A program made the position numbers and the translations under genes. 64,000 nt of DNA from an uncultured Lachnospiraceae bacterium (GTDB taxonomy: Bacteria > Bacillota > Clostridia > Lachnospirales > Lachnospiraceae), in the NCBI GenBank assembly GCA_947626915.1, contig CANQUA010000004.1:17754-81753 (forward strand), written 5' to 3'. Under the pieces are notes generated by a model. That model searched no databases. It worked only from the letters and a program-made list of their open reading frames with translations, and was not told the DNA's origin. Shown here piece after piece: positions 41,524 through 51,279 of the stretch; positions within the stretch are counted from its first letter, which is position 1, and every line of letters starts with the position of its first letter.

Positions 41524-42657
41524 TCATACGGATTCCAGAAATTCCTGGATGTAATAGAGCGCGCCGCCGACGGCGGGCGTATATTCTCCGCATTCTCCCA
41601 GGATCAGCTGATCAGCGGTCAGCGGAAACGGCGTCATGTCGTTGGCCATCTCCAATAGCGTGGAAATATCCTCCGGGATCAGATAGGGCGCCAGATAACC
41701 GCTGAGTATAAAAGTAGTATCCAGGACAATGCTCAGGTTGCGGATAGCGAATGCCAGCCGCTGCAGATATTGCCGCCAGATCCTTTGGAGCCTGGGCGGC
41801 CGGGTGCTGCGCAGGGCGGAGAAAAAGTCGGCGGCTTTCATTTCCGCTTCGTTTTCCAGGCTTTCTACCGAACAAAAGGTTTCCAGACATCCGCGTTTTC
41901 CGCAGTAGCATACAGGGCCGTCCGGCTGCACGCACATATGCTCGATCAGGCCGCCGCGCATATGATCGCCGGACTGTACGTTTCCGTCGATGATCAGCGC
42001 GCCGCCCAGATTGTAGTTTAAGAGCAGTACGGCGGCATTTTTTATATCCGGATGGTTCCAGTGTTCCAGGAAAGCGGAGGCCTTGGAATCGTGCTCCAGA
42101 TGGAGGCGGTACGGAATATGCGCCTGAAAATTCTCCAGACGCATCTGGGAATTCCCCATGATGGCCCCGTAAACGATAGAGAAACCATCGCGTGAAACGA
42201 TGCCCTGGGTCGCGATCGAGACGCCCAGGATGGAAGAGGGGGCGATCCCGTACTGTGTGATAAAAGCGTTAAGCTGTATGCCGATATAACGGTAATAATC
42301 GCTCTCGGAGACATAGTCGATCGTTACGGTATATTTATGTATGATATGCCCATATAGATCTACAGCCACATAGTAAATGCGGTCTTTTAAAAGCTCGATG
42401 CCAATGGAAACGTGCTTGTCCGGTACGATCCGTATGACATAGGCCTTGCGTCCGCCGGTAGATGCGAAAAACCCGTCATATTTGATCAGGCCGGCTTCAT
42501 AAAGCTGATTCAGATTGTGGCTGACGGTGGACAGGCCCATTTCCAGAGACTGTACTAACTGCAGTTTAGAAGTGGATCGCATATGGTAAATAGCTTGGTA
42601 TACGCGGTTTTGATTGATCTTTCGAATGTTGGCGGCAGTAATACGTTCCTCTCCCAT
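41524..42657 (-). CDS. ROK-family transcriptional regulator (XylR/NagC-like)
   Basis: 377 residues from ATG at 42657, chosen because GGAG lies 8 bases upstream. An N-terminal winged helix (NQNRVYQAIYHMRSTSKLQLVQSLEMGLSTVSHNLNQL) is followed by a ROK sugar-kinase-like domain. The zinc signature appears as C-x-CG-x-RGC (CYCGKRGCLET) and a GALIIDGNVQ segment replaces the usual GIG. It probably represses the divergent operon at 43066 until a sugar ligand binds; the 28-base palindrome at 42942 is the likely operator. Confidence 0.87.
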   Translation of the reverse strand: MGEERITAANIRKINQNRVYQAIYHMRSTSKLQLVQSLEMGLSTVSHNLNQLYEAGLIKYDGFFASTGGRKAYVIRIVPDKHVSIGIELLKDRIYYVAVDLYGHIIHKYTVTIDYVSESDYYRYIGIQLNAFITQYGIAPSSILGVSIATQGIVSRDGFSIVYGAIMGNSQMRLENFQAHIPYRLHLEHDSKASAFLEHWNHPDIKNAAVLLLNYNLGGALIIDGNVQSGDHMRGGLIEHMCVQPDGPVCYCGKRGCLETFCSVESLENEAEMKAADFFSALRSTRPPRLQRIWRQYLQRLAFAIRNLSIVLDTTFILSGYLAPYLIPEDISTLLEMANDMTPFPLTADQLILGECGEYTPAVGGALYYIQEFLESV

Positions 42658-42903
42658 GTAATAAACTCCAATCTCAGAAAATCGAAAATCCAATTATTTA
42701 TTTCCACAATTTGGTTCGGTGGAAATAATACCCGAATGAATTGCTATCATCATATTATATATAAGAAAAAATTGCAAGTCTCATATTTATTTTTTGATAA
42801 GTTTTTAACACACGACGTTTTTTGGCTGGGACCTTAATTGTGCAAAAAAAGTACGGTTGTTTTTTATAACAATAAAACAAATGGAAAAATATACAAAAAG
42901 TGC

Positions 42904-42932
42904 TTGCAATTTGAGCATGTATCGTGTATAAT
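42904..42932 (+). promoter_or_regulatory. Promoter of the sugar-uptake operon
   Basis: TTGCAA at 42904-42909, 17 bases, TATAAT at 42927-42932. The 408-base intergenic region is AT-rich; apart from this and the palindrome I see nothing else. Confidence 0.7.
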
Positions 42933-42941
42933 GCAACTTAA

Positions 42942-42969
42942 AGTTAATACTTAAGCATAAGTAATAACT
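42942..42969. promoter_or_regulatory. 28-base imperfect palindrome, probable ROK operator
   Basis: AGTTAATACTTA, four bases, TAAGTAATAACT: 11 of 12 positions are symmetric. It lies about 10 bases after the -10 box, over the expected transcription start, ideal for repression. Confidence 0.6.
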
Positions 42970-43065
42970 GAAATGAAATGATTTCCCAGATACAGGGAGA
43001 GAAATTTCGGAAGCGGTAAAGGGAACGTGTGAAAAGATTAAAGAAGGAGGGAAAGTTGAGAACAC

Positions 43066-44160
43066 GTGAAAGGGACGTATTTTTTAGGGAACGGTAATTT
43101 TGAGATCAGAGAAAAGGCATTAAGTTCTCTTGGCCCTGACGAGGTTTTGGTACGTGTTGCCGCGTGCGGCGTGTGCGGAACGGACGTACATATCTATCAT
43201 GGAGACAAGGGCTCGGCAGAGGTGCATCCTCCGGTGATTCTGGGACATGAATTGGCCGGTATCGTGGAACGGGTAGGAGAAAATGTAGATCTGGTAGCGG
43301 CAGAGGATCATGTGGCGATCGACCCGAATATTTATTGCGGGAAGTGCCGTCCATGCCGCCAGGGGAAGAAACAGTTGTGTGAGAATCTGAGCGCTATCGG
43401 CGTGACGAGAGACGGAGGCTTTGCGGATTATTGCGTAGTGCCGCAGACCCAATGCTTTAAGGTGGATCAGGAGATCCCCATCGAACATGCCGCTATGGCG
43501 GAGCCGCTGGCCTGCTGTATCCATGGGATTGACAGGGCGGGCATCCGGCCGGGCAGCGCGGTATGCGTGATAGGCGGGGGCGCGATCGGGCTGATGATGG
43601 TTCAGCTGGCCAGGATTGCGGGAGCGTCAAGCGTGGTCCTGAGCGAGCCAAACGCATTCAGGCGCAAGGTAGCGCTGGAGATCGGCGTAGATGCGGCGAT
43701 CGATCCGCTGGAGGAAGATCTGGCCGCCCGCTATGAGGAAGTCACCGGTATACACGGCGCGGATGTCGTGATCGAGTGCGTAGGGAACACGAAAGCGGTA
43801 GAGCAGGCGTTTGCGGTTGCGGGAAAGGGAGCCGAGATCGTTCTGTTCAGCGTACCGAAGCCGGATACGTTTCATCCGCTCTCATTGGACGACGTATATC
43901 ATAAGGAACTGAGCGTGACGGGATCGATGATCGATCCGGATACGTTTGAACGGGCGGTGTCTCTGCTGAATGAAAGAAGACTTAAGCTGGCCCCGATCAT
44001 CACGCACGCGTATCCTACGGACCGGCTGGAAGACGCGATCCGGATGCAGATGAGCGATGAATCGATCAAAGTGGTCGTGAGTCCGGATCTGACGGAGCCG
44101 GTCGCTCTGCAGCCGGGAGAAAGCTGGAAATCGTATATATTCCATGCAGAAATAAGATAA
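43066..44160 (+). CDS. Zinc-dependent medium-chain dehydrogenase (polyol/threonine dehydrogenase-like)
   Basis: 364 residues from GTG 43066 (AAGGAGGG upstream). The catalytic zinc site is CGVCGTDVH with GHE (VILGHELAG); the structural zinc site is CGKCRPCRQGKKQLC. The Rossmann motif is VIGGGAIGLMMVQLA. It oxidises a sugar alcohol or secondary alcohol with NAD(P)+. It is the first gene of the operon, so its substrate probably derives from the imported sugar. Confidence 0.88.
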   Translation: MKGTYFLGNGNFEIREKALSSLGPDEVLVRVAACGVCGTDVHIYHGDKGSAEVHPPVILGHELAGIVERVGENVDLVAAEDHVAIDPNIYCGKCRPCRQGKKQLCENLSAIGVTRDGGFADYCVVPQTQCFKVDQEIPIEHAAMAEPLACCIHGIDRAGIRPGSAVCVIGGGAIGLMMVQLARIAGASSVVLSEPNAFRRKVALEIGVDAAIDPLEEDLAARYEEVTGIHGADVVIECVGNTKAVEQAFAVAGKGAEIVLFSVPKPDTFHPLSLDDVYHKELSVTGSMIDPDTFERAVSLLNERRLKLAPIITHAYPTDRLEDAIRMQMSDESIKVVVSPDLTEPVALQPGESWKSYIFHAEIR

Positions 44161-44193
44161 GAACCAGTGGAAGACTAAGGAAGGAGATGAAAC

Positions 44194-45174
44194 GTGAAAA
44201 AGAGACAGACGAATAAAAAGGACTCTTTGCCGGCAGTTCCGTTTCGTACCCGGCTTCACAAAGATCTCATGTATATCAGGCGGCACCCGGGGATGTATCT
44301 GATGATCATCCCGGCCCTGACGGTTTTGCTGATCTATAAATTTATCCCGTATTACGGGATCCTGATCGCTTTTAAGGATTACAACATTTTTGCGGGAAAA
44401 AACCCCTTGGATGCGATCGCGGCCAGCGACTGGGTGGGATTTTATTGGTTCGAGAAGCTGTTCAAGGGAAAAGACTTTATGAAAGTACTGATGAATACGC
44501 TGATCATCAATTTTGAAAAGATCGTGTGGATCTTCCCGATTCCGATCCTGTGCGCGATCATGCTGAATGAGATCGGACACCGTGCCTATAAAAGGCTGAC
44601 GCAGACGGTGATCTACATTCCGCATTTCTTTTCCTGGGTCATCGTATACGGTATCTTTCTGTCGCTGCTTTCTTCCTCCGGCGTGGTAAACGGATTCCTG
44701 CAGGCGCTGGGATTTGAGAAGATCGGATTTTTTACCGATACGTCGGTGTTCCGCGGCGTCCTTGTATTTACGGAGGGATGGAAATCCATCGGTCATACGA
44801 CCATTGTGTATCTGGCCGCGATCACCGGGCTCGACATGGAACTGTTTGACGCAGCGCGGGTCGACGGGGCCGGGAGGCTGAAGCAGATATGGCACATTAC
44901 CATTCCGGGGATCCTGCCGTCGATCGTATTGATGCTGATCCTGAAAGTAGGACATATTCTGGATCATGGTTTCGAGCAGGTATTGCTGTTTTACAATTCT
45001 ACCGTGTACGATGTGGCGGATATTATCCAGACTTATGTGTACCGGCAGGGCATCGGGCGGATGGAATTTTCATATTCCGCCGCGCTGGGACTGTTTAATT
45101 CCGTTGTTGCGTTTGTGCTGATCGTCGGCGCGAACGCCATCAGCAGAAAGACGCTGCACCGCAGCATCTGGTAG
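44194..45174 (+). CDS. ABC sugar permease, LplB type
   Basis: 326 residues, six membrane segments, with the EAA-loop motif DAARVDGAGRLKQIWHITIPGILPS near residue 225. The N-terminal RTRLHKDLMYIRRHPGMYLM and the FIPYYGILIAFKDYN segment are typical of LplB permeases, which import complex carbohydrate fragments. It pairs with the next gene. No ATPase gene is present; a shared MsmX-like ATPase is expected. Confidence 0.9.
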   Translation: MKKRQTNKKDSLPAVPFRTRLHKDLMYIRRHPGMYLMIIPALTVLLIYKFIPYYGILIAFKDYNIFAGKNPLDAIAASDWVGFYWFEKLFKGKDFMKVLMNTLIINFEKIVWIFPIPILCAIMLNEIGHRAYKRLTQTVIYIPHFFSWVIVYGIFLSLLSSSGVVNGFLQALGFEKIGFFTDTSVFRGVLVFTEGWKSIGHTTIVYLAAITGLDMELFDAARVDGAGRLKQIWHITIPGILPSIVLMLILKVGHILDHGFEQVLLFYNSTVYDVADIIQTYVYRQGIGRMEFSYSAALGLFNSVVAFVLIVGANAISRKTLHRSIW

Positions 45175-45186
45175 AGGAGGTTGAGA

Positions 45187-46092
45187 ATGGAAAAAAAGAG
45201 CCAAACGCGCCGTCCCTCAGGTCCTCCGCGGGGACGCCAGGATAAGATGGTGACGGCGGTATCCTATGTCGTGATGACGGTACTTGGCCTGGTCTGCCTG
45301 CTCCCTTGCCTGCATGTGGCTTCGAAAGCGGTCAGCAACAATGTGGCGGTAACGCTGGGAAAAGTATATTTCTGGCCCAACGGGTTCCAGCTGGATTCGC
45401 TCCGTTATGTACTGACAGAGACGGGATATGTGAATGCTTTAAAGAACAGCATCGTCGTTACGGTGATCGGAGTGGCGGGCAGTATGCTGATCACGATCCT
45501 GTTTGCGTATCCATTGTCAGAACCGCAGCTGCGCGGACGCGGCGTCCTGACGATCCTGTGCATGATCGCGATGGTATTTTCTGGCGGTCTGGTACCTACG
45601 TATATGGTATTCAGGACTATGGGCTTCCTGAATACGCGCGTTGCGCTGATCGTCCCCCACTTACTGAGCATTTTTAATCTGCTGATTGTGAGAAACTCGT
45701 TTGAGGGCCTGCCGGACGGCGTGAAAGAATCGGCGCGTATCGACGGAGCGGGAGATTTTCAGGTGCTTTTTTCGGTAGTCTGCCCGATGTCCAAGCCGGT
45801 CCTGGCTACCGTGAGCATGCTGTATGCGGTCAGCTACTGGAATAATTATTTTGACGCTTCGATCTACATTACAAAAGATTCGCTGAAAACGATTCAGGTA
45901 TATCTGAAAAATGTAACGGCCGATATCAATTCGGTGGCCGATGCGCTGAAAAGTGCGACCGGCGCGGCGATCAGCTCAGACGGGATGATCGCGTGTGCCG
46001 TTACTCTTACGGTGATACCGATCATCATGGTGTATCCGTTCGTGCAGCGCTATATGGTGCAGGGGATCACCATCGGATCAGAAAAAGGATAA
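45187..46092 (+). CDS. ABC sugar permease, YtcP/MalG type
   Basis: 301 residues from ATG 45187 (GAGGAGG upstream; a TTG two codons earlier is possible). Six membrane segments and the EAA motif ESARIDGAGDFQVLFSVVCP near residue 180. It ends with the family's PFVQRYMVQGITIGSEKG tail. It forms a heterodimer with the LplB-type permease. Confidence 0.9.
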   Translation: MEKKSQTRRPSGPPRGRQDKMVTAVSYVVMTVLGLVCLLPCLHVASKAVSNNVAVTLGKVYFWPNGFQLDSLRYVLTETGYVNALKNSIVVTVIGVAGSMLITILFAYPLSEPQLRGRGVLTILCMIAMVFSGGLVPTYMVFRTMGFLNTRVALIVPHLLSIFNLLIVRNSFEGLPDGVKESARIDGAGDFQVLFSVVCPMSKPVLATVSMLYAVSYWNNYFDASIYITKDSLKTIQVYLKNVTADINSVADALKSATGAAISSDGMIACAVTLTVIPIIMVYPFVQRYMVQGITIGSEKG

Positions 46093-46126
46093 CAGGGGAA
46101 ATATGGGTTTTAGAAAGGCGGTACTT

Positions 46127-49100
46127 ATGATAAAGATAAAGAGGAAATGTTGGAAAATAGCGAGCGTTCTCTGCGCCGCGGCTATGATCCTGCCGTCTTC
46201 TTTTTCCTCGCTTGCGACTACACAGAATGGATATACGGAAAGAGAAGAAATGAGCGGGGGGGTAAACCGGACCGCGATGCTCCGGAGTTCAACGCCCAGC
46301 AATGCGGGCAAAACAGGCGATGTGGATTGGAGCTACTATGCGGATGAGAAAACGCTGGTATTGTCCGGAGAAGGAGCAACTGCGGATTATAGCAGAAGTG
46401 GTGGAATTGATAAAAAAGGTAATCAGCCGTGGAAGGGACTCGGTTTTGAGAACGTAGTCGTGGAAGACGGAGTCACTAAGCTGGGAAAAGAGCTGTTCAG
46501 CGGTTTTTCCAGTCTTAAGACGGTGGAACTGCCGGAAAACGGCGCGCTCTGTGAGATCGGGGAGGGCGTATTCAGGCAAAGCGGTTTGACGGAGATCCAG
46601 ATTCCGCAGACCGTGGCCGTCCTGGGACGGGCGCAGTTTTACGGATGCAAGAGTCTGGTAAAGGCGGAACTTCAGGGATCGTACGAGGTCATAGGCGATC
46701 AGCTGTTTGGCAGCTGTACGAACCTTGCAGAGCTGACGATCACCGGTTCAGTGAAAAGCCTGAGCCTGGAAACGACTAAATCTAGTGTGAAAGCTCCATT
46801 TGAGGGTTGCAGTGCGCTGAAAAAGGTGACGTACGGAGGAACCATAGAAGATTGGAAAGGCATTTTGGCGTCGATCACAGGGTCTACGGATGGCAGCAAA
46901 GAATATTTGTATAATCCCGAGCTGCAGGTCCAGTGTCAGAACGGGCCGTATACCTATCAGGCGGGCGACGAAAGCGGCGGGAGCGGTGATTCCGAATATT
47001 CCGGGACGATAGACGGAACCAGCGTGACCTGGTCTTACGATCCGGAGACACAGACTCTGACGCTCGGAGGAAGCGGCGCCACGCCCAGCACTTATAAAAA
47101 CAACGATACGGCCCAGCCATGGAGCGCGTATAAGAGCGAGATCAAAAACGTCGTCGTAGGCGACCAGATCACCAAGCTGGGCAATAATCTGTTTGGAAGC
47201 TATAAGGCGCTGGAAACGGTAAAACTGCCGGAAAACGGCGCGCTCGCGGAGCTGGAGGCGGGGGTCTTCCGGCAGACCTTGATCAAGGAGATCACGATTC
47301 CTGCGACGGTGCAGAAGATGGGCCGCACGGTCTTTTACAGCTGTACCGGTTTGACGAAAGCGACGCTGAAAGGAACGTATGAGTCGCTGGGAGATCAGTG
47401 CTTCGCCGCCTGCGGGGCGCTGGAAGAGCTGGAGCTTCCGGGCACGTTGACAACTCTGCTGAAAGAGGGGACGAAAGGCGTATTTGACGGATGTGACGCG
47501 CTGGTCTCTGTCCGCTACGGCGGGACGGCGGATGCCTGGAAAACGGTACTGGCATCGACAAAAGGAGCGGCGAAGACAGAGGCAGTGTTATATAATTCTG
47601 AGCTGAAAGTGGATTGTGAGGGCGACCTGTATACATATCAGCAAGGGGACGAGGATACGGCGGAACTGCCGCCGCAGAAGCTGGAGGGCCAGATGGACGG
47701 CACCGACGTTTTCTGGAAGTACGATCCGGATACGGCGACGCTGACTCTCTCCGGAAGCGGAAGCACGCCGGATTATAACAGCACGACGGCCGCAAAGCCG
47801 TGGGACGCGTTTAAAGACGAGATCACACGGGTGGTGGTCGAAAAAGGAATCACCCGGCTGGGGAATAACCTGTTGAGCAAGCAGCTGAACATGGAGACAG
47901 TCGTTCTGCCGGACGAGGGACTCACGGAACTGGGAGCAGGCGTCTTCAGGGAGAGCGGCTGGAAAGAGATCACGATTCCCGATACGGTTTCCCAGATGGG
48001 GCGAGCGCAGTTCTACGGATGCCCGTCGCTGGAGACGCTGGTGATGAACGGTACCTTTACGGTTCTGAACGAGGCCGCGGCCGGGAAATGTTCTTCTCTG
48101 AAAGAGGTATGGATCCCCGGTACGGTCAAAGAACTGAATGTGACCGCAGGGAAAAATTCCACGATGGCGGCGTTCTATCTGTGTACCAGTTTAAGCGATA
48201 TTCATTACGGAGACACCATTGACGAATGGAAGAAGCTGCTGACGACGACGCAGTTCACTTCGGACCTGACTAAAACGACGATCACCGTTCACTGCACGAA
48301 TGGGGATTACATATACGGACAGCAGGAGATCGGCGGAGGGCTCGTATATTCGCTGGAAAACGGCGTACTTAAGATCAGCGGAACGGGAGCGATACCGGAT
48401 TATGAGAGCGGAGAGGCCGCTCCCTGGGGCGCGGATGCCGCCAGCGTCAAAACGGTCATCCTCTATGACGGTATTGCCGGGATCGGGGCCAATGCGTTTG
48501 CGGCCTGCGAAAATCTGGAAACGGTATATTATATCGGATACCAGGAGGATTGGGAAAGAATGACGGCGGAGGCGGGTACGGGAAATGAACCGCTGCTGCA
48601 GGCCGCGTTCGTGCTGGGCACGTCCGGGATGCTGACGGATTCTGTCAGATGGGATCTGGACGTGGATACCGGTACTCTGACGATCAGCGGCGACGGGCCG
48701 ATGCCGGAGTGGACTTCCTCCAGCCAGTGCCCATGGCTGAACAGCGTCAACGATATTAAAAAAGCGGTGGTCGGGGAAGGCGTAACCTCCGTCAGCTGGT
48801 ATACGTTTGCGAATCTCCGTTATCTGACGGATGTGCAGCTGGCGGGTACGGTGGAGTCGATCGGAACCTATGCGTTTACCAACTGCATCGCTCTGGAAAA
48901 GATCGTATTTCCTGAGGGCCTGAAAGTGATCGGAAGCAAGGTGTTCAATGCCTGCGTCAATCTGAAGGAAGTATGGATCCCTTCGACGCTCAGAACCGTG
49001 GATATGAAAGCGTTTGAGGGCGCGGCCAAGCTGAAGACCGGCAAGGTAACCTATAACGGCACGAGCATCGAATGGCAGCAGATCGATATCAGCCAGCAGC

Positions 49101-51145
49101 AGTACGGCAACGCCAATCTTCTGGAATCGAATATCACGTTCCTTAAGACGCCTGAAAAAGTAACCGATCTGTACGAAGATGTTCCGGCAGACGCCTGGTA
49201 CAAAGCTTCCGTGCAGTGGCTGGCGGATTACGGATGGATCGATGCGGAAGAGGGGTATTTCGGAGGCGGCGAACCGGCGGATGCCGGCGAGATCCTGGAT
49301 ATGCTTTATGTCCGCGCCGGCGCTCCGGGAATGTATGATTCTGCGCAGGAGTGGGCGGAATGCATCGGAGTAGCGGAAGCGGCGGAAGAGGATACGCTGA
49401 CTCTGGCGCGCCTGGCCGTGATCCTGTACCGGATGGCGCAGCGCAACGGCGCGGTGGTGACGGCTGTCGCGCAGGCGGTCTCGGATGAGGACGCCGGCCT
49501 GCCGGATGAGGAGAAAGCGGCGCTTGCGTGGTGCGAACAGATGGGATTGCTCCGCGCAATTACGGAAAACCTGGAGGATTACGATGTTTACGCTCCCATG
49601 ACCAGAGCGGAAGCCAGCGCCGTGGCAGCGGCCTATATGCAGAGCAGGGCGTCGGAAGCGGACCGTTATGACGAGATGACGGAGGAAATAAAAGCGGCTC
49701 TGGCGGCTGGCGGAGACGGAAAAATGTATTTGATCACGCCGAAAAAATTTGTGAGCACCAATGATAATTCGAGCAAATGCGGCGACTGTACGATCATCAT
49801 TTTCCCGGAAGGCTCGACGATGCTGATCGACGGCGGGAATACGCACTGCACCGGACCGATCCTGGAGCTTTTGGAGAGGATCGGACTGGAGAAGATGGAT
49901 TACTTTGTGCTCTCCCATCCGGACGTGGATCATGTAGGCGGCATGAAGGCGATCGCCGAATATCTGTATAAAAAGAGCGGAGAGGGAAGCGTAGGACGGT
50001 ACTATACGTCGAGGATCCAGTACAGTACGGAGGCAGAGCTCCGCAATTATCTCAGATCGACGGTCAAGACGGAGATCCATGCGGATGTGAAAGTGCCTTA
50101 TGATTTTCCTGAGATCGACGGCGTGACGGTCGATATCTTCAATCCGACCGAGCAGATGCTGACGGAATACGATACGCTGGCAGGAACGACGATCCGGAAT
50201 AACATCTCTCTGGCGATGAAGTTTACGTACGGGGAATCAACATATTTAAGCTGCGGCGATCTCTACCGGAATCGTGAGCTGACTCTGATCGAAGAGCGGG
50301 GAGACGAACTGAAAGCGGATGTGATGAAAGCCAATCACCATGGAACGTATAATTCCAACTGCGTAGAGTGGCTGGATATGGTGGAAGCGATGATCATTGT
50401 CAGCGATTCCGACGATAACGGAAGCCAGGATCTGGTGGACCGCGCCAGCGAACGGGATACGGCGTTCTATGCGGAGGGATTGGACGGACTGATCGTAGTG
50501 ACGATGGATGACAGCCGGGGATATGAAGTGAAAACTCAGAATGATTCCAGCCTGCGTCAGAATTATCATGGAACGATAGGAAAGGCTGAGGGCAGCGCGG
50601 ATCCGGAAGACCCGGAAGATCCGGAAGACCCGGAAGATCCGGATGATCCGAAAGACCCGGATGATCCGAAAGACCCGGAGAATCCGGAGGAGCCGGAAGA
50701 GTCCGAAGAGCCCGAAGAGTCTCAGGACCAGGAACCGCTGAAAGAGGCAGCGCCGTCTCAGACGATGGAGCTCCAGACTGCGGCAGGCGAATGGGAACAG
50801 GATGCGGCAGGATGGTGGTTCCGGTATGAGGATGGTTCTTATCCGGTCAATCGATGGGAACGTCTTACCTATAATGGCCGGACAGACTGGTACTACTTCG
50901 GTGGAGACGGTTATATGTCGGCAGGATGGCTGCGGTGGAACGGACGCTGGTTCTACTTGAATCCCGAATCGGACGGCTGGAAAGGCAGAATGTTGGTAGG
51001 CTGGGCCGAGATCGAAGGGAAATGGTATTATTTTGAAACGGCGGAAGGCTCGGCGCAGGGAAGCCTCTATATGGACACGATAACGCCGGACGGCTACAGA
51101 GTGACCGCGGATGGAAGCTGGGACGGACAGGAAAAGCAAAACTGA
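46127..51145 (+). CDS. Giant cell-surface protein: LRR modules, SLH-like region, ComEC-type metallo-beta-lactamase, wall-binding repeats
   Basis: 1672 residues from ATG 46127; an ATG at 46103 would add eight residues. A signal peptide (KIASVLCAAAMILPSSFSSLA) is followed by five modules that each open with a W-[YD]-[DP]-x-T-x-T-L-T-[IL]-[SG]-G strand pattern and continue into BspA-type leucine-rich repeats. SLH-like segments (YEDVPADAWYKASVQWLADYG) lead to a metallo-beta-lactamase domain with LIDGGN, HPDVDH (1264-1269) and KANHHGTYNS, close to the ComEC C-terminal domain. A PED/DDP linker precedes C-terminal choline-binding-like repeats. It is probably wall-anchored; the MBL substrate could be nucleic acid or a phosphodiester. 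Confidence 0.85.
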   Translation: MIKIKRKCWKIASVLCAAAMILPSSFSSLATTQNGYTEREEMSGGVNRTAMLRSSTPSNAGKTGDVDWSYYADEKTLVLSGEGATADYSRSGGIDKKGNQPWKGLGFENVVVEDGVTKLGKELFSGFSSLKTVELPENGALCEIGEGVFRQSGLTEIQIPQTVAVLGRAQFYGCKSLVKAELQGSYEVIGDQLFGSCTNLAELTITGSVKSLSLETTKSSVKAPFEGCSALKKVTYGGTIEDWKGILASITGSTDGSKEYLYNPELQVQCQNGPYTYQAGDESGGSGDSEYSGTIDGTSVTWSYDPETQTLTLGGSGATPSTYKNNDTAQPWSAYKSEIKNVVVGDQITKLGNNLFGSYKALETVKLPENGALAELEAGVFRQTLIKEITIPATVQKMGRTVFYSCTGLTKATLKGTYESLGDQCFAACGALEELELPGTLTTLLKEGTKGVFDGCDALVSVRYGGTADAWKTVLASTKGAAKTEAVLYNSELKVDCEGDLYTYQQGDEDTAELPPQKLEGQMDGTDVFWKYDPDTATLTLSGSGSTPDYNSTTAAKPWDAFKDEITRVVVEKGITRLGNNLLSKQLNMETVVLPDEGLTELGAGVFRESGWKEITIPDTVSQMGRAQFYGCPSLETLVMNGTFTVLNEAAAGKCSSLKEVWIPGTVKELNVTAGKNSTMAAFYLCTSLSDIHYGDTIDEWKKLLTTTQFTSDLTKTTITVHCTNGDYIYGQQEIGGGLVYSLENGVLKISGTGAIPDYESGEAAPWGADAASVKTVILYDGIAGIGANAFAACENLETVYYIGYQEDWERMTAEAGTGNEPLLQAAFVLGTSGMLTDSVRWDLDVDTGTLTISGDGPMPEWTSSSQCPWLNSVNDIKKAVVGEGVTSVSWYTFANLRYLTDVQLAGTVESIGTYAFTNCIALEKIVFPEGLKVIGSKVFNACVNLKEVWIPSTLRTVDMKAFEGAAKLKTGKVTYNGTSIEWQQIDISQQQYGNANLLESNITFLKTPEKVTDLYEDVPADAWYKASVQWLADYGWIDAEEGYFGGGEPADAGEILDMLYVRAGAPGMYDSAQEWAECIGVAEAAEEDTLTLARLAVILYRMAQRNGAVVTAVAQAVSDEDAGLPDEEKAALAWCEQMGLLRAITENLEDYDVYAPMTRAEASAVAAAYMQSRASEADRYDEMTEEIKAALAAGGDGKMYLITPKKFVSTNDNSSKCGDCTIIIFPEGSTMLIDGGNTHCTGPILELLERIGLEKMDYFVLSHPDVDHVGGMKAIAEYLYKKSGEGSVGRYYTSRIQYSTEAELRNYLRSTVKTEIHADVKVPYDFPEIDGVTVDIFNPTEQMLTEYDTLAGTTIRNNISLAMKFTYGESTYLSCGDLYRNRELTLIEERGDELKADVMKANHHGTYNSNCVEWLDMVEAMIIVSDSDDNGSQDLVDRASERDTAFYAEGLDGLIVVTMDDSRGYEVKTQNDSSLRQNYHGTIGKAEGSADPEDPEDPEDPEDPDDPKDPDDPKDPENPEEPEESEEPEESQDQEPLKEAAPSQTMELQTAAGEWEQDAAGWWFRYEDGSYPVNRWERLTYNGRTDWYYFGGDGYMSAGWLRWNGRWFYLNPESDGWKGRMLVGWAEIEGKWYYFETAEGSAQGSLYMDTITPDGYRVTADGSWDGQEKQN

Positions 51146-51171
51146 CAGCCGGTTGGAGAACTGCGGGACAG

Positions 51172-51198
51172 ATCACAATGGATCCAGGATCCTGTGAT
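51172..51198. repeat. Inverted repeat between the surface-protein and lipoprotein genes
   Basis: ATCACA-(AT)-GGATCC / GGATCCTGTGAT forms a hairpin with a 2-base bulge and no U-run. Such structures often raise expression of the downstream binding-protein gene by protecting or processing mRNA. Confidence 0.45.
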
Positions 51199-51279
51199 AA
51201 ATAAGGTAGGTAACAGGAAAACAGGCAAAAGCGAGAGAAATCGCGACAAACCAAATGATGAAAAGGAGGAACTGTAGTA

